Assembly: GCF_021044885.1 (NCBI RefSeq)
Contig: NZ_JAJNOD010000003.1
Span: 1-64,000 of the forward strand
Origin: Microbacterium nymphoidis
GTDB lineage: Bacteria; Actinomycetota; Actinomycetes; Actinomycetales; Microbacteriaceae
DNA: 64,000 nt
Reading direction: 5' to 3'
The number at the start of each line of letters is the position of its first letter. The stretch's first letter is position 1. Shown here in pieces: positions 35,557 through 44,478 of this stretch. The notes under the pieces were generated by a model. The model was not told where the DNA came from and did not search any database. It was given only the letters and a program-made list of their open reading frames with translations. A program made the translations under genes and the position numbers.

Positions 35557-36318
35557 ATGAACATGACCGACGACACGAGTGACGACAACCGGGTGCGGCT
35601 GCAGAAAGCGCTGGCGCACGCCGGGGTGGCGTCACGGCGCGTGGTGGAGGACATGATCGTCGCCGGACGCATTCGTGTGAACGGGGAGGTCGTCACCGAG
35701 CTGGGTTCGCGGGTCGACCCCGAGAACGACCTCATCGACGTGGACGGCACCGCCATCCAGCTGGACACCACGAAGCGGTACGTCATGCTGAACAAGCCCA
35801 CCGGCGTGGTCAGCTCGATGAAGGACGAGCAGGGGCGCACAGACCTCCGTGCGTTCACCGCCGACTGGGAGGAGCGCCTCTACAACGTCGGCCGGCTGGA
35901 TGCGGAGACCAGCGGTCTCCTCGTGCTCACCAACGACGGCGACCTGGCGCACGTGCTGGCGCACCCCTCCTTCGGCGTCACCAAGGTCTACATCGCCAAG
36001 GTGCGCGGTGAGGTGCTCCCGCGCACGATCGCGCAGCTGACCAAGGGCATCGAGCTGGAGGACGGGTTCATCCAGGCCGACAAGGCGCGGCTGCTGGACT
36101 CGTCCCGCGGCTCCAGCCTGGTGGAGCTGACCCTGCACTCCGGCAAGAACCGCATCGTGCGCCGGATGATGGCCGCGGTGGGACATCCGGTCACCGAGCT
36201 CGTGCGTCGCCAGTTCGGGCCGCTGCATCTGGGGCCGCTCCCCATCGGCAAGGCGCGTGAGCTCACCGCCGTCGAGCGGGGTGCGCTGCTCACGATCGCT
36301 CGCGAGGCGAAGAGCTGA
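35557..36318 (+). CDS. rluB: rRNA large-subunit pseudouridine synthase (RluB/RsuA family)
   Basis: 253 residues. An N-terminal S4 domain (VRLQKALAHAGVASRRVVED, about 10-65) precedes the RsuA-type catalytic domain with GRLDAETSGLLVLTNDGDLA (catalytic Asp) and KNRIVRRMMAAVGHPVTELV. It should isomerise a uridine in 23S rRNA (U2605 in E. coli numbering for RluB). The position after scpB equals Rv1711. The exact target uridine is inferred. Confidence 0.9.
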   Translation: MNMTDDTSDDNRVRLQKALAHAGVASRRVVEDMIVAGRIRVNGEVVTELGSRVDPENDLIDVDGTAIQLDTTKRYVMLNKPTGVVSSMKDEQGRTDLRAFTADWEERLYNVGRLDAETSGLLVLTNDGDLAHVLAHPSFGVTKVYIAKVRGEVLPRTIAQLTKGIELEDGFIQADKARLLDSSRGSSLVELTLHSGKNRIVRRMMAAVGHPVTELVRRQFGPLHLGPLPIGKARELTAVERGALLTIAREAKS

Positions 36319-36337
36319 CGAGGTTTTCTTCCACGCC

Positions 36338-36737
36338 ATGAACGCGGACTTCGTGGAGGTGACGGGTGCTCCGTCGCACGCCGCCGCCCACGCAGTTACC
36401 CAAACGTGGTTCGCGGGACGAGTCGATCTCCTGGGCGACGTCGAGAACCCCGGCGTCATCGTCCTGGCGCTCGTGGCGCGTCACGCGGATACGGCGACGC
36501 AAAACGCAGCGCTTGCATCCCTGTTCGTTGATCTCGTGACGCATACCGACTGGGGCTTGCGAGTCATCAACGGCAGCACGGAGGACATCATCGGTGTTCG
36601 GCACCGAGGATGATGCGCTGTGTCCTTGGGGGATGAGAACGCTGCGAATCCATGACGCATTCGCCGATTCGCTCATGGACTGGGTGAATGCTCCTGCATT
36701 CGGGGCCGAGGCGGAGCCCGAAGTTCCCAGGCGGTGA
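36338..36737 (+). pseudogene. Possible frameshifted hypothetical gene
   Basis: An ATG reading frame of 91 codons (36338-36613, MNADFVEVTGAPSHAAAHAV onward) has protein-like composition. Near 36594 another frame takes over and continues without a stop to TGA at 36735 (ending GAEAEPEVPRR). Joined by one frameshift they would give about 132 residues. No family is recognised and no good ribosome site is seen. It lies between the pseudouridine synthase and tyrA, where I know of no conserved gene. It may be a decaying gene or a sequencing error; the first frame alone may also be a real small gene. Confidence 0.35.
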
Positions 36738-36750
36738 CGTGCGCGCCCGG

Positions 36751-36756
36751 TAGACT
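36751..36756 (+). promoter_or_regulatory. Candidate -10 box for tyrA-cmk-der
   Basis: TAGACT lies about 50 bases before the tyrA GTG, which has GGAGC as ribosome site. A -35 box at standard spacing is not clear. Confidence 0.3.
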
Positions 36757-36805
36757 GGTGCGTCGGTGTGCCCCGCGCCGTCCCCGCCGCTGAACTGGAG
36801 CTATC

Positions 36806-37915
36806 GTGACCGATCCCGCGACCCGCGTCGCATCGCGCCTGTCGGGCACCGTCCGCATCGTCGGCGCGGGCCTGCTCGGTGCGAGCATCGGTCATGCGCT
36901 GCGCCTGAAGGGCGTGGACGTCGCGCTGACGGACACTTCGCCGGCGCAGCTGCGCCTCGCGGTGGACTACGGCGCCGGCCGAGCCGCGGCCGCCCAGGAT
37001 GAGCCCGTGCTCGTGGTGGTCGCCGTGCCGCCGGACGTGGTGGCCGATGTGATCCAGGCGGAGCTTGCGGCCTACCCGCGGGCCGTGGTCACCGACGTCG
37101 CGAGCGTGAAGCTGCAGCCGTACCTCGAACTGCGTTCGCGCGGTGTCGACCTGTCTCGCTACATCGGCTCCCACCCGCTGGCCGGACGAGAGCGCGGGGG
37201 AGCAATCTCCGCCCGCGCCGACATCTTCACGGGGCGTCCCTGGGTGGTGTGCCGTGATGGCGAGACCTCCCGCGACGACCTCGTCCTGGTCGAATCCCTG
37301 GCTCTGGAGCTCGGCGCGATGCCGCTCGAGATGACGCCGGAAGAACATGACCGCGCCATCGCGCTCACCTCCCACGTGCCGCAGCTGGTGGCATCGCTGC
37401 TCGCCGGCCGCTTCCGAACCGTCGACGAGGGACTGCTGCAGCTGGCGGGGCAAGGCGTCCGCGACACCACGCGCATCGCCGCCTCCGCACCCGAGCTGTG
37501 GGTGCAGATCCTGAGCGCCAACGCCGCCGAGGTGGTCGACGTTCTCGACCAGCTCGCGGGCGACCTCACCGCGGTGGCCGATGCGCTGCGCGCTCCCGAC
37601 GTCCCCGGCGCTCGCCGGGAGATCGCCGAGACCATCCGCCGCGGAAACGAAGGCGTCGAGCGCCTGCCGGGCAAGCACGGCCAGTTCCGTCAGTTCGAGA
37701 AGCTGGTGGTCATGGTCGACGACACCGCCGGTCAGCTGGGACGCCTGTTCGGCGATCTCGGTGAACTGGACATCAACGTGGAGGACCTGCGGCTGGAGCA
37801 TTCGCCCGGCGCGCAGTTCGGTCTCGCGGAGATCAGCGTGGACCCCTCGATCGTCCTGCGGGCCACGGCCGGGCTCGAAGAGCGGGGCTGGCGGATTGCG
37901 AGCATGAATGACTGA
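36806..37915 (+). CDS. tyrA: Prephenate dehydrogenase
   Basis: 369 residues, GTG start with GGAGC upstream. NAD-binding Rossmann motif VRIVGAGLLGASIGHALRL at the N-terminus, the catalytic-region motif SHPLAGRERGGAISARADIF (His of the active site) and LTSHVPQLVASLLA identify TyrA, which makes 4-hydroxyphenylpyruvate for tyrosine. A C-terminal ACT-like regulatory domain (DDTAGQLGRLFGDLGELDIN onward, about 285-360) suggests feedback control. The gene overlaps cmk. Confidence 0.93.
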   Translation: MTDPATRVASRLSGTVRIVGAGLLGASIGHALRLKGVDVALTDTSPAQLRLAVDYGAGRAAAAQDEPVLVVVAVPPDVVADVIQAELAAYPRAVVTDVASVKLQPYLELRSRGVDLSRYIGSHPLAGRERGGAISARADIFTGRPWVVCRDGETSRDDLVLVESLALELGAMPLEMTPEEHDRAIALTSHVPQLVASLLAGRFRTVDEGLLQLAGQGVRDTTRIAASAPELWVQILSANAAEVVDVLDQLAGDLTAVADALRAPDVPGARREIAETIRRGNEGVERLPGKHGQFRQFEKLVVMVDDTAGQLGRLFGDLGELDINVEDLRLEHSPGAQFGLAEISVDPSIVLRATAGLEERGWRIASMND

Positions 37916-38612
37916 GGACATGACAGGCACGGCCGGACCGTTCATCATCGCGATCGACGGACCCGCCGGATCCGGCAAATCGAGCGTCTCCAAGGAGATC
38001 GCCCGGCGTCGCGGCTACGGCTACCTCGACACCGGTGCCGCGTACCGCGCGCTGGCATGGCTCGTGCTGGAGCGCGGCGGCGACACCGACGATGCATCGG
38101 CCGTGCTCGCCGCCGCTGACGGCTTCGCGCCGGTGATCGGCCTCGACCCGGACGCGCGCCGAGTGATCGTGGAGGGCACCGATGTCACCGCCGCCATCCG
38201 TGAGCCGCGGGTCTCCGCGGCCGTGAGCGGCGTGGCACGTATCCCCGCGGTCCGCACATATCTGAACGCGATGTTCCACGACATCGTGGCATCGTCCGGG
38301 CGTACGGCCGTGACGATCGAGGGGCGCGACATCACCACGGTGGTCGCGCCCGATGCGCCGGTGAGGATTCTCCTCACGGCGTCGCCCGAGGTGCGCGCCG
38401 CGCGCCGGAGCAAGGAGCTGGTGGGCGAGGATGCCGCTTCGGTGGCCGCCGCCCTGCACAAGCGGGACGCGTCGGATGCTGCCGTCGTGGACTTCTTCGA
38501 GGCGGCTCCCGGTGTCGAGGTGGTCGATTCCAGCGACCTCGACTTCGAACAGACCATCGCCGCGGTGCTTTCCGTGGTGGACCGCAGGAGCGGAGAGACA
38601 TATGTCGACTGA
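37908..38612 (+). CDS. cmk: Cytidylate kinase
   Basis: 234 residues, ATG overlapping the tyrA stop by 8 bases. P-loop [18 protein letters not shown], then [14 protein letters not shown] (CMP-binding), [20 protein letters not shown] and the C-terminal [13 protein letters not shown] lid region. It phosphorylates CMP and dCMP with ATP. The cmk-der pair is highly conserved in actinobacteria; the stop overlaps the der start. Confidence 0.95.
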   Translation: MTEDMTGTAGPFIIAIDGPAGSGKSSVSKEIARRRGYGYLDTGAAYRALAWLVLERGGDTDDASAVLAAADGFAPVIGLDPDARRVIVEGTDVTAAIREPRVSAAVSGVARIPAVRTYLNAMFHDIVASSGRTAVTIEGRDITTVVAPDAPVRILLTASPEVRAARRSKELVGEDAASVAAALHKRDASDAAVVDFFEAAPGVEVVDSSDLDFEQTIAAVLSVVDRRSGETYVD

Positions 38613-40104
38613 AGAATATGAAGGCGGGCCCGACCAGCTCGAGGAGAAGCTCGCGAGCATGGACGAGGAGCTCATCGAGGCGCGCGCAGCCACGCTGCGC
38701 TCCAGCCTCGAGGAGTACGACCTCGACGAGGAGGATGCGGCGCTGCTGCAGACCGTCTTCGTCGACGAGCACGGGATGGAGTACTCGCCGGCGCTGCCGG
38801 TGGTCGCCATCGTGGGTCGTCCGAACGTGGGCAAGTCCGCGCTCGTGAACCGCATCCTCGGTCGTCGCGAGGCCGTCGTGGAGGACACCCCCGGTGTCAC
38901 CCGTGACCGCGTCACGTACAAGGCCGAGTGGCTGGGCCGCCGCTTCTCGCTGGTGGACACCGGCGGGTGGGAGCCGGATGCCCGTGGCATCGACGCATCG
39001 GTCGCCGCGCAGGCGGAGATCGCCATCGACCTCGCCGACCTCGTGCTGTTCGTGGTCGACGCGATGGTGGGCGCCACGTCCACCGACGAGCACGTCGTGA
39101 AGCTGCTGCGCAAGTCCGGCAAGCCGGTCTTCCTCGTTGCGAACAAGATCGACGATGCGCGTCAGGAGCCCGAGGCCGCCGTGCTCTGGAACCTGGGCCT
39201 GGGAGAGCCGCACCCGGTGTCGGCGATCCACGGTCGTGGGGTCGCCGACCTGCTCGACGAGGTCATGGAGAAGCTTCCGGAGGTGTCCGCGGTCGCCAAG
39301 CAGGAGATCGGCGGTCCCCGTCGCGTCGCGATCCTGGGCCGTCCGAACGTGGGCAAGTCGTCGCTGCTGAACAAGGCGGCGGGGGAAGAGCGCGTGGTCG
39401 TCAACGACCTCGCCGGCACCACGCGTGACCCGGTGGATGAGATCGTCGAGCTCGGCGGCAAGCTGTGGCGCTTCGTCGACACGGCCGGTATCCGCCGTCG
39501 CGTCCACCTGTCGCAGGGCGCCGACTTCTACGCCTCGCTTCGCACCTCCGCCGCGCTGGAGAAGGCGGAGGTCGCGGTGGTCGTGCTCGACGTGTCGGAG
39601 CCCATCAGCGAGCAGGACGTCCGCATCATCGACCTGGTGCTGGAGTCGGGTCGCGCCCTGGTGCTCGCGTACAACAAGTGGGACCTCCTGGACGACGAGC
39701 GTCGCCGCTACCTGGAGCGCGAGATCGAGCAGGACCTGGCGCACGTCGCCTGGGCTCCGCGCGTGAACATCTCGGCCCGTACCGGTCGTCACCTGGAGAA
39801 GCTCGTTCCCGCGCTGGAGCTGGCACTGGACTCCTGGGACACCCGCATCCCGACCGGAAAGTTCAACGCGTTCCTGTCGGAGCTCGTGGCCGAGCACCCG
39901 CACCCGCTGCGTGGTGGCAAGCAGCCGCGCATCCTCTTCGGTACGCAGGTGGCCACGCGTCCGCCGACATTCGTGCTGTTCACGACGGGCTTCCTGGACC
40001 CCGGTTACCGCCGCTACATCCAGCGCCGCCTCCGCGAGCTCTACGGCTTCGAGGGCTCGCCCATCGTCATCAACATGCGCGTGCGCGAACGCCGCCAGCG
40101 CTGA
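38602..40104 (+). CDS. der: Ribosome-biogenesis GTPase Der (EngA)
   Basis: 500 residues; ATG chosen because GGAGCGGAGAG lies upstream and it overlaps cmk by 11 bases. After a 65-residue acidic N-terminal tail come two tandem GTPase domains, each with GRPNVGKS (residues about 73-80 and 250-257), DTPGV/DLAGT switch motifs, DTGG/DTAG and NKID/NKWD. A C-terminal KH-like domain ends with [16 protein letters not shown]. Der is needed for 50S subunit assembly. A terminator follows. Confidence 0.96.
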   Translation: MSTEEYEGGPDQLEEKLASMDEELIEARAATLRSSLEEYDLDEEDAALLQTVFVDEHGMEYSPALPVVAIVGRPNVGKSALVNRILGRREAVVEDTPGVTRDRVTYKAEWLGRRFSLVDTGGWEPDARGIDASVAAQAEIAIDLADLVLFVVDAMVGATSTDEHVVKLLRKSGKPVFLVANKIDDARQEPEAAVLWNLGLGEPHPVSAIHGRGVADLLDEVMEKLPEVSAVAKQEIGGPRRVAILGRPNVGKSSLLNKAAGEERVVVNDLAGTTRDPVDEIVELGGKLWRFVDTAGIRRRVHLSQGADFYASLRTSAALEKAEVAVVVLDVSEPISEQDVRIIDLVLESGRALVLAYNKWDLLDDERRRYLEREIEQDLAHVAWAPRVNISARTGRHLEKLVPALELALDSWDTRIPTGKFNAFLSELVAEHPHPLRGGKQPRILFGTQVATRPPTFVLFTTGFLDPGYRRYIQRRLRELYGFEGSPIVINMRVRERRQR

Positions 40105-40110
40105 GGTATT

Positions 40111-40144
40111 ACAGAACCGCCCTGGCGAACCGGGGCGGTTCTGT
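40111..40144 (+). terminator. Terminator after der
   Basis: Perfect 12-bp arms ACAGAACCGCCC (40111-40122) and GGGCGGTTCTGT (40133-40144) around a 10-base loop, 6 bases after the stop codon, followed by GTTGGG. Confidence 0.85.
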
Positions 40145-40509
40145 GTTGGGAGGAAGTTTCCGGGGAACTGCACCGCTGGGGCGGAGGAGACCCATGCGCA
40201 CGAATGCGATCAGACCGTAGGGCCGGCGTACGCCGTTGAGCATCGGGGTATCCGGAATGCCGGAGTTGCATGATCCGCGGACTCTCGGGGTGATCCGCGT
40301 CTCCCGCAGTCGCGCCGCGGGACTGGCGCATGACGCTGGCGATACGGATACGGCACAGTCTCTGGCCTATGGGACTCGCTCAACCATGCTCCACGGCCTT
40401 GAGACGTCTTTCTCGGATCCTGCCGGGGGCGTCGTCCGCATGCGTCATCGGACGCAACGCGCGGGCTATTCACGGTCCCACCCATCGCGGGGTGTGGGAG
40501 TCTGGAAGG
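40145..40509 (+). other. Gene-free stretch before the Nudix-NYN gene
   Basis: About 365 bases without a recognisable gene. Short open frames exist (for example 40236-40538) but have no family match I recognise and would run into the next gene in another frame. The promoter of the Nudix-NYN gene must lie here; no clear -35/-10 pair is visible to me. Confidence 0.4.
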
Positions 40510-41421
40510 GTGACAATCGTGCCCCCTACTCCCGGTGAACCGCGTCGACCGCAGGGGCCGCGTGATCCGGGCGATGCGTGGGTGATCGCCGAGGACGGCA
40601 CGAAGTACTGGGGCGCCTTCGGCGCGGCCGGTCTGCTGGCCGTCGACGAGGTGCGTGGCGTGCTGCTGCAGAAGCGCGTCGAGTGGAGTCACTTCGGTGG
40701 CACCTGGGGAATCCCCGGTGGTGCCCTGCACCAGGGTGAGGACGCTGTCACCGGTGCGTTGAGGGAGTCCGAAGAAGAGGCCGCCGTGCCGCCCGGGGCC
40801 GTCCGCCCGCTGCTGACGCGCGTGCTGGATCTGGAGATCTGGCAGTACACGACGCTGGTTGCGACGGTCGAGGAGCCCTTCGTCCCCGAGATCTCGGATC
40901 CCGAGAGCCTCGAACTGCGCTGGGTGCCGCTGGATGAGGTCGAGGACCTTCCGCTGCATCCGGGCTTCGGTGCTGCATGGCCCGAGCTTCGTCGCCTGCT
41001 CGACCTGCGTCCGGTGATCGTGGTGGACGTCGCGAACGTCGTTGGTTCCGTGCCGAACGGCTGGTGGAAGGACCGTGCGGGCGCATCCGCTCGCGTGCTG
41101 GAGCGGCTGGCCCGGCTCGCGTCCGAGGGCATCGCTGGTGATCGCTTCGGCGAGCCGAACGTGCGGTGGTTCCCGTGGATCGTCGCGGTGCTCGAAGGCG
41201 AGGCCCGTGCGGCGGAGGACGTGGACGGTATCACCGTGATGCGCGCCGATGGGCTGGGCGACGAGGCCATCGTCGCCGCCGTTGCGCTCGCCGGCCACGA
41301 GGAGGATCTCGCTCCGCGGGTGACCGTGGTGACGAGTGATCGTGAGTTGCAGGATCGGGTGTCGGCGCTGGGCGCGACCCCGCGGGGCGCGCACTGGATT
41401 ACGGAGCTGTTGGGGGAGTAG
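40510..41421 (+). CDS. Nudix hydrolase fused to a YacP/NYN-like nuclease domain
   Basis: 303 residues; GTG start with GGAAG 2-6 bases upstream; GTG 40519 is possible. The N-terminal half has a Nudix box (GGALHQGEDAVTGALRESEEEA, given here in pieces GGALHQGEDAV and TGALRESEEEA) after HFGGTWGIPG. The C-terminal half (about 160-303) has acidic motifs of the NYN/PIN-like YacP family: VIVVDVANVVGS, a downstream DGLGDEAIV and VVTSDRELQDRV. YacP-type proteins are metal-dependent ribonucleases, so this would be a two-activity protein: nucleotide or cap-like hydrolysis plus RNA cleavage. The nuclease reading is from motifs only. Confidence 0.8.
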   Translation: MTIVPPTPGEPRRPQGPRDPGDAWVIAEDGTKYWGAFGAAGLLAVDEVRGVLLQKRVEWSHFGGTWGIPGGALHQGEDAVTGALRESEEEAAVPPGAVRPLLTRVLDLEIWQYTTLVATVEEPFVPEISDPESLELRWVPLDEVEDLPLHPGFGAAWPELRRLLDLRPVIVVDVANVVGSVPNGWWKDRAGASARVLERLARLASEGIAGDRFGEPNVRWFPWIVAVLEGEARAAEDVDGITVMRADGLGDEAIVAAVALAGHEEDLAPRVTVVTSDRELQDRVSALGATPRGAHWITELLGE

Positions 41422-41548
41422 GCGGGCGGCCGCGTCGCTTGTGAGTCCTTGTCACCAGCGGCGCACGTCGCGGTTGGGCGGCGTCGACCGTGTGCGGCGT
41501 TACCGGTGGTCGACCGCCGCGGAGCCTGCGAATCACCGAGCGGCTTAG
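41422..41548. other. Intergenic remnant before the eroded repeats
   Basis: No gene seen. CGCTTGTGAGTCCTTGTCACC near 41438 resembles the CGCTTGCTGAGTCCTGCTCG segment of the neighbouring eroded repeat, so this may hold a third, more decayed copy. Confidence 0.3.
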
Positions 41549-41836
41549 CCCGTCAAGGTTCTTCTGGTGAGCCAGCCGATGTACGTCCGTCTCGGCACGA
41601 ACGGTACTGCGGCGCTCGCGATGTCCCGTCGGACCAATTGACGTATCCGTGTGCCCGGTCCGGCGCTTGCTGAGTCCTGCTCGTTGTCGTGGCCGATCGA
41701 GGTTCTTGGGGTGAGCCGGCCGATGCCTGTCCGTATCGGGGCGATCAGCGCTGCCGCGTTCGTGATGGCCCGCCGGACTAGATGATGTGTCCGTGTGCCC
41801 GGCCGGGCGCCTCCTGAGCCCTACTCGTCGTCGTAG
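41549..41836. repeat. Two diverged 144-bp tandem repeats derived from the S4 gene 3' end
   Basis: Copy A (41549-41692) and copy B (41693-41836) align with a constant 144-base offset: GGTTCTT at 41557 and 41701, TGAG at 41671 and 41815, and GTATCCGTGTGCCCGG against GTGTCCGTGTGCCCGG. Copy B ends on the stop and last codons of the minus-strand S4 gene; copy A has the matching but mutated end (CTGCTCGTTGTCG against CTACTCGTCGTCG). The S4 gene C-terminal coding part (CGAGGTCT, AGCCGGTCGATG, GCGCTCGCGTTTCGTG) shows the same order of words, so the array looks like tandem duplication of the gene's 3' end followed by decay. Confidence 0.75.
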
Positions 41837-42210
41837 CCGTCGAGGTCTCGACCGCGCAGCCGGTCGATGTCGCGGCGCTCGCGTTTCGTGGGCCGTCCCG
41901 CGCCGCGGTCGCGCTTCGCGAACACGCCGAGTTCGCTCGCGCTGGGGCGCGGAGGCGTACGGTCTTCCGCCGCGAGGGCGGCGAGCGGTGCGCCGACTCG
42001 TTTCGTGATGAGCTGGCGGACTGTGAGAATCCGGTCGAATCCTTCGATGCGGATGCGTATCTCGTCACCGATCCGCACCGGTTGCGCTGCTTTGGCACGT
42101 TCTCCGTTGACGCGGACGTGTCCCGCGCGGCACCCCGCCGTCGCGGCGGAGCGGGTCTTGTAGACGCGGACAGCCCAGAGCCAGCTGTCGACGCGTGCGC
42201 TGTCGCTCAC
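41821..42210 (-). CDS. S4-domain RNA-binding protein (Hsp15/HslR type)
   Basis: 129 residues. An S4 domain (ARVDSWLWAVRVYKTRSAAT onward, residues 5-55, with AGHVRVNGERAK) followed by a basic tail GRPTKRERRDIDRLRGRDLD is the layout of Hsp15, which binds stalled 50S subunits carrying nascent chains. It overlaps the end of the YhhN gene upstream on the same strand (ATGA). The final DDE and stop lie inside the eroded tandem array. Confidence 0.88.
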   Translation of the reverse strand: MSDSARVDSWLWAVRVYKTRSAATAGCRAGHVRVNGERAKAAQPVRIGDEIRIRIEGFDRILTVRQLITKRVGAPLAALAAEDRTPPRPSASELGVFAKRDRGAGRPTKRERRDIDRLRGRDLDGYDDE

Positions 42211-43451
42211 GCGGGGGTTTCGTTCTGTCGGCGGCGGAGCGTGGCGAGGGCACCCGCCGCGATGAGGCCCTGCCCGAGGGTGTAGGTGAACATGACGGCC
42301 GCGTCGGTGATCGGCGGGGTGAGGTCGGGCAGAAACAGCATGAACGCGAGGATCGTGTCAGATGCGAGGAAGAACAGCGCCCCGACCAGCACCATCGGCG
42401 AGCATCGTGTGGCGAACGCGGCGGTGAGCCCCAGCACGATGCCGTAGGCGGCGACCGCGACCGCAAGTTCCTTTGCGGCCGGTGCGATCACGATGACCAT
42501 AGCCGCCCACCACACGACGAGAAGTGCGGCTGCGAGCGGGAACTTCCGTACGCGCAGGTGACGCCAGAAGAGGGCGATGTAGGCGAGGTGCGCGATGCCG
42601 AAGAACGCCAGCATCATCGGCAGCGTCGGCAGGAACGGGACGAAGGTGCCTGCGCCGTCGCCGAGCCAGGAGAAGAGGATCGCGGTGAGCAGGAGGGCGA
42701 TCGGTGCGGTGGCGCGGAGTCCTCTGGCGCCGACGAGCACAGCGAACGCGAGGAGCGGCATGAGCCCGAGTTTCGTCGGCGCCGCGAGTGCGTCGTTGTG
42801 GAAGGCGAGGGCGATCACATGGACGGTGGAGAGCGCGATGAAGGGGAGGAACGCCCAGCGGGGGACCCGCCGGGTGCTGGCGCTTGGCTGCGACGGGGGC
42901 CGGTGTTCTGCGGCCGGCGCGGCGGGTTGCGTCGTGCGGGGACCGCGGGGCGTCTTGTTGCGCCGGTTGCCGGCAGGCGTGGGCGGGGTCGCAATTGTCC
43001 CGTCAGCCCTTGTGCCACGGCTCCGCGTGATGCTCGCGCTCGCCGTGGCGCCCGCGCTGGGCGCCTCAGCGCTGGCCGTGCTGTTCGCGACGTCCGCGTC
43101 CGTGCTCTCGTTGTCTGCCCGGTCGGCAGCGTCTGCTTCCTGGTTGGCGTCGGCGTTTGCTTCCAGAATGCGAGCATTCGCCCTGGTCGGTTCCGGAGTG
43201 AGTGCGTCCGTGATGCCCGCTTCGTCGCTGACCGGGGTATCGGCTTGCCCGTCGAACGGGACATCTGCTTCGGAGTCGTTCGTTCCGATCACCGAGTCCT
43301 CGCCCGCGCGCCGATCAATGTCGCTCTGTTCCGCTGCGACTTCCTCGCCGACCGTCGCCTCTGCGTTCACATCCGCGCCGGAACGCATGGCAGCAGCACG
43401 CTGGCTTCGCTGTTCGTCAGTCTGCTCGGCGTCGGGGGAGCGGCTTTCCAC
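42207..43451 (-). CDS. YhhN-family (lysoplasmalogenase-like) membrane protein with long disordered N-terminus
   Basis: 414 residues; GTG start supported by GAGGAGG five bases upstream, so the long N-terminus is real. Residues 1-200 are acidic then Thr/Pro/Ala-rich and disordered. The C-terminal 210 residues form about eight membrane segments with the YhhN pattern (KLGLMPLLAFAVL, SWLGDGAG, FFGIAHLAYIALF, ASDTILAF). Eukaryotic relatives (TMEM86) hydrolyse lysoplasmalogen; activity of bacterial members is less clear. The cytoplasmic extension of this size is unusual. Confidence 0.82.
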   Translation of the reverse strand: MESRSPDAEQTDEQRSQRAAAMRSGADVNAEATVGEEVAAEQSDIDRRAGEDSVIGTNDSEADVPFDGQADTPVSDEAGITDALTPEPTRANARILEANADANQEADAADRADNESTDADVANSTASAEAPSAGATASASITRSRGTRADGTIATPPTPAGNRRNKTPRGPRTTQPAAPAAEHRPPSQPSASTRRVPRWAFLPFIALSTVHVIALAFHNDALAAPTKLGLMPLLAFAVLVGARGLRATAPIALLLTAILFSWLGDGAGTFVPFLPTLPMMLAFFGIAHLAYIALFWRHLRVRKFPLAAALLVVWWAAMVIVIAPAAKELAVAVAAYGIVLGLTAAFATRCSPMVLVGALFFLASDTILAFMLFLPDLTPPITDAAVMFTYTLGQGLIAAGALATLRRRQNETPA

Positions 43452-43492
43452 GGTGACCTCCTCGTGGTGGATGTCCCCTCATCGTAGGGTCG

Positions 43493-44086
43493 CTATTCAG
43501 CGGCGACCGGGAGCGACAGGGTCATCACCGCGCGTCCGTTCGACGGGCGGCTGGAGACCGAGAAACCGCTCTCCTCGAACATTGCGAGCGTGCCGTGGAA
43601 GAGTTCGTTGGCGGAGCGCTTCACCTCCGCCGTATCGACCGGATATCCCTCGATCACGCGGGCCCCGTGATCGCGGGCATACTCGACGGCCGCGTCCAGC
43701 AGGAGGTGCGCCAGTCCGATCCCGCGGTGGTCGCGACGGATGACGAAGCAGGTGACAGCCCAGACCGTCGGATCGTCGAGCGGTTCGGCGCTCCCCGACG
43801 TGACGAGCCGGGTGCGGGCGATGCGCGCCTGCAGAGTGCGCGGTCCGACGCGCACCCACCCCGCTGGCACGTTGTCGACGTAGGCGACGAGCCCGGGGGA
43901 GACGGGCGATCCGAGCTCCTCCTCGAAGCGAACTTCCTTGTCGGCACGGGTGGTGCCGCGGAACTCCGCGTTCGGCATGGTCCACCACTGGCACTGGCAG
44001 CTTGGTCCATCCCCGCCTCCGGTGATGGCATGTTGCACGTCTGCGAATCGCTCCGCGCTTGCCGGTTCGATCGTGATGTTCGCCAT
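43493..44086 (-). CDS. GNAT-family N-acetyltransferase
   Basis: 197 residues from ATG 44084-44086 (MANITIEPASAERFADVQ); a GTG three codons earlier is possible. The acetyl-CoA motif is CFVIRRDHRGIGLAHLLLDA, preceded by WAVTC and followed by GARVIEGYPVDTA and FEESGFSVSSR, a common GNAT layout. An early PSCQCQWW motif is typical of one subgroup of these enzymes. Substrate is unknown. Confidence 0.85.
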   Translation of the reverse strand: MANITIEPASAERFADVQHAITGGGDGPSCQCQWWTMPNAEFRGTTRADKEVRFEEELGSPVSPGLVAYVDNVPAGWVRVGPRTLQARIARTRLVTSGSAEPLDDPTVWAVTCFVIRRDHRGIGLAHLLLDAAVEYARDHGARVIEGYPVDTAEVKRSANELFHGTLAMFEESGFSVSSRPSNGRAVMTLSLPVAAE

Positions 44087-44199
44087 GATCTGCACCCTAC
44101 GCCGCCCCTCCGACACGCGCGACTGCCCCGGTTCGCGACTGCCGTCCGGACCGGGTAGGATGAATGAGTTGCCTCCGCGGAGGCAAGAAAACTGAACAA

Positions 44200-44273
<74 letters not shown>

Positions 44274-44277
44274 CGGA

Positions 44278-44313
44278 AAAGTCCTGATGAGAAGCCATTT
44301 TCGTCAGGACTTT
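44278..44313 (+). terminator. Terminator after tRNA-Pro
   Basis: AAAGTCCTGA (44278-44287) pairs with TCAGGACTTT (44304-44313), a 10-bp stem, 4 bases after the tRNA; the 3' arm ends in TTTG. Confidence 0.75.
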
Positions 44314-44478
44314 GTCGTGTCTGCCGACGGGTTTTGACCGTCCCCCTTCTGGTCCCGTCGCCGGGGTGGCCGTGAGGATCCGGAGGCCCCGGAGAGCTGT
44401 TTCGGATGCCTCGGGACCCGTGCCTGTGGATAAGGGAACCAAAGCACCAAAGCCTCGGATCGGTGCTCCACTGCCCGT

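Noticed and set aside
40236..40538. 100-codon frame before the Nudix-NYN gene
   Set aside because: No ribosome site, no recognisable family and overlap with the better supported gene start.
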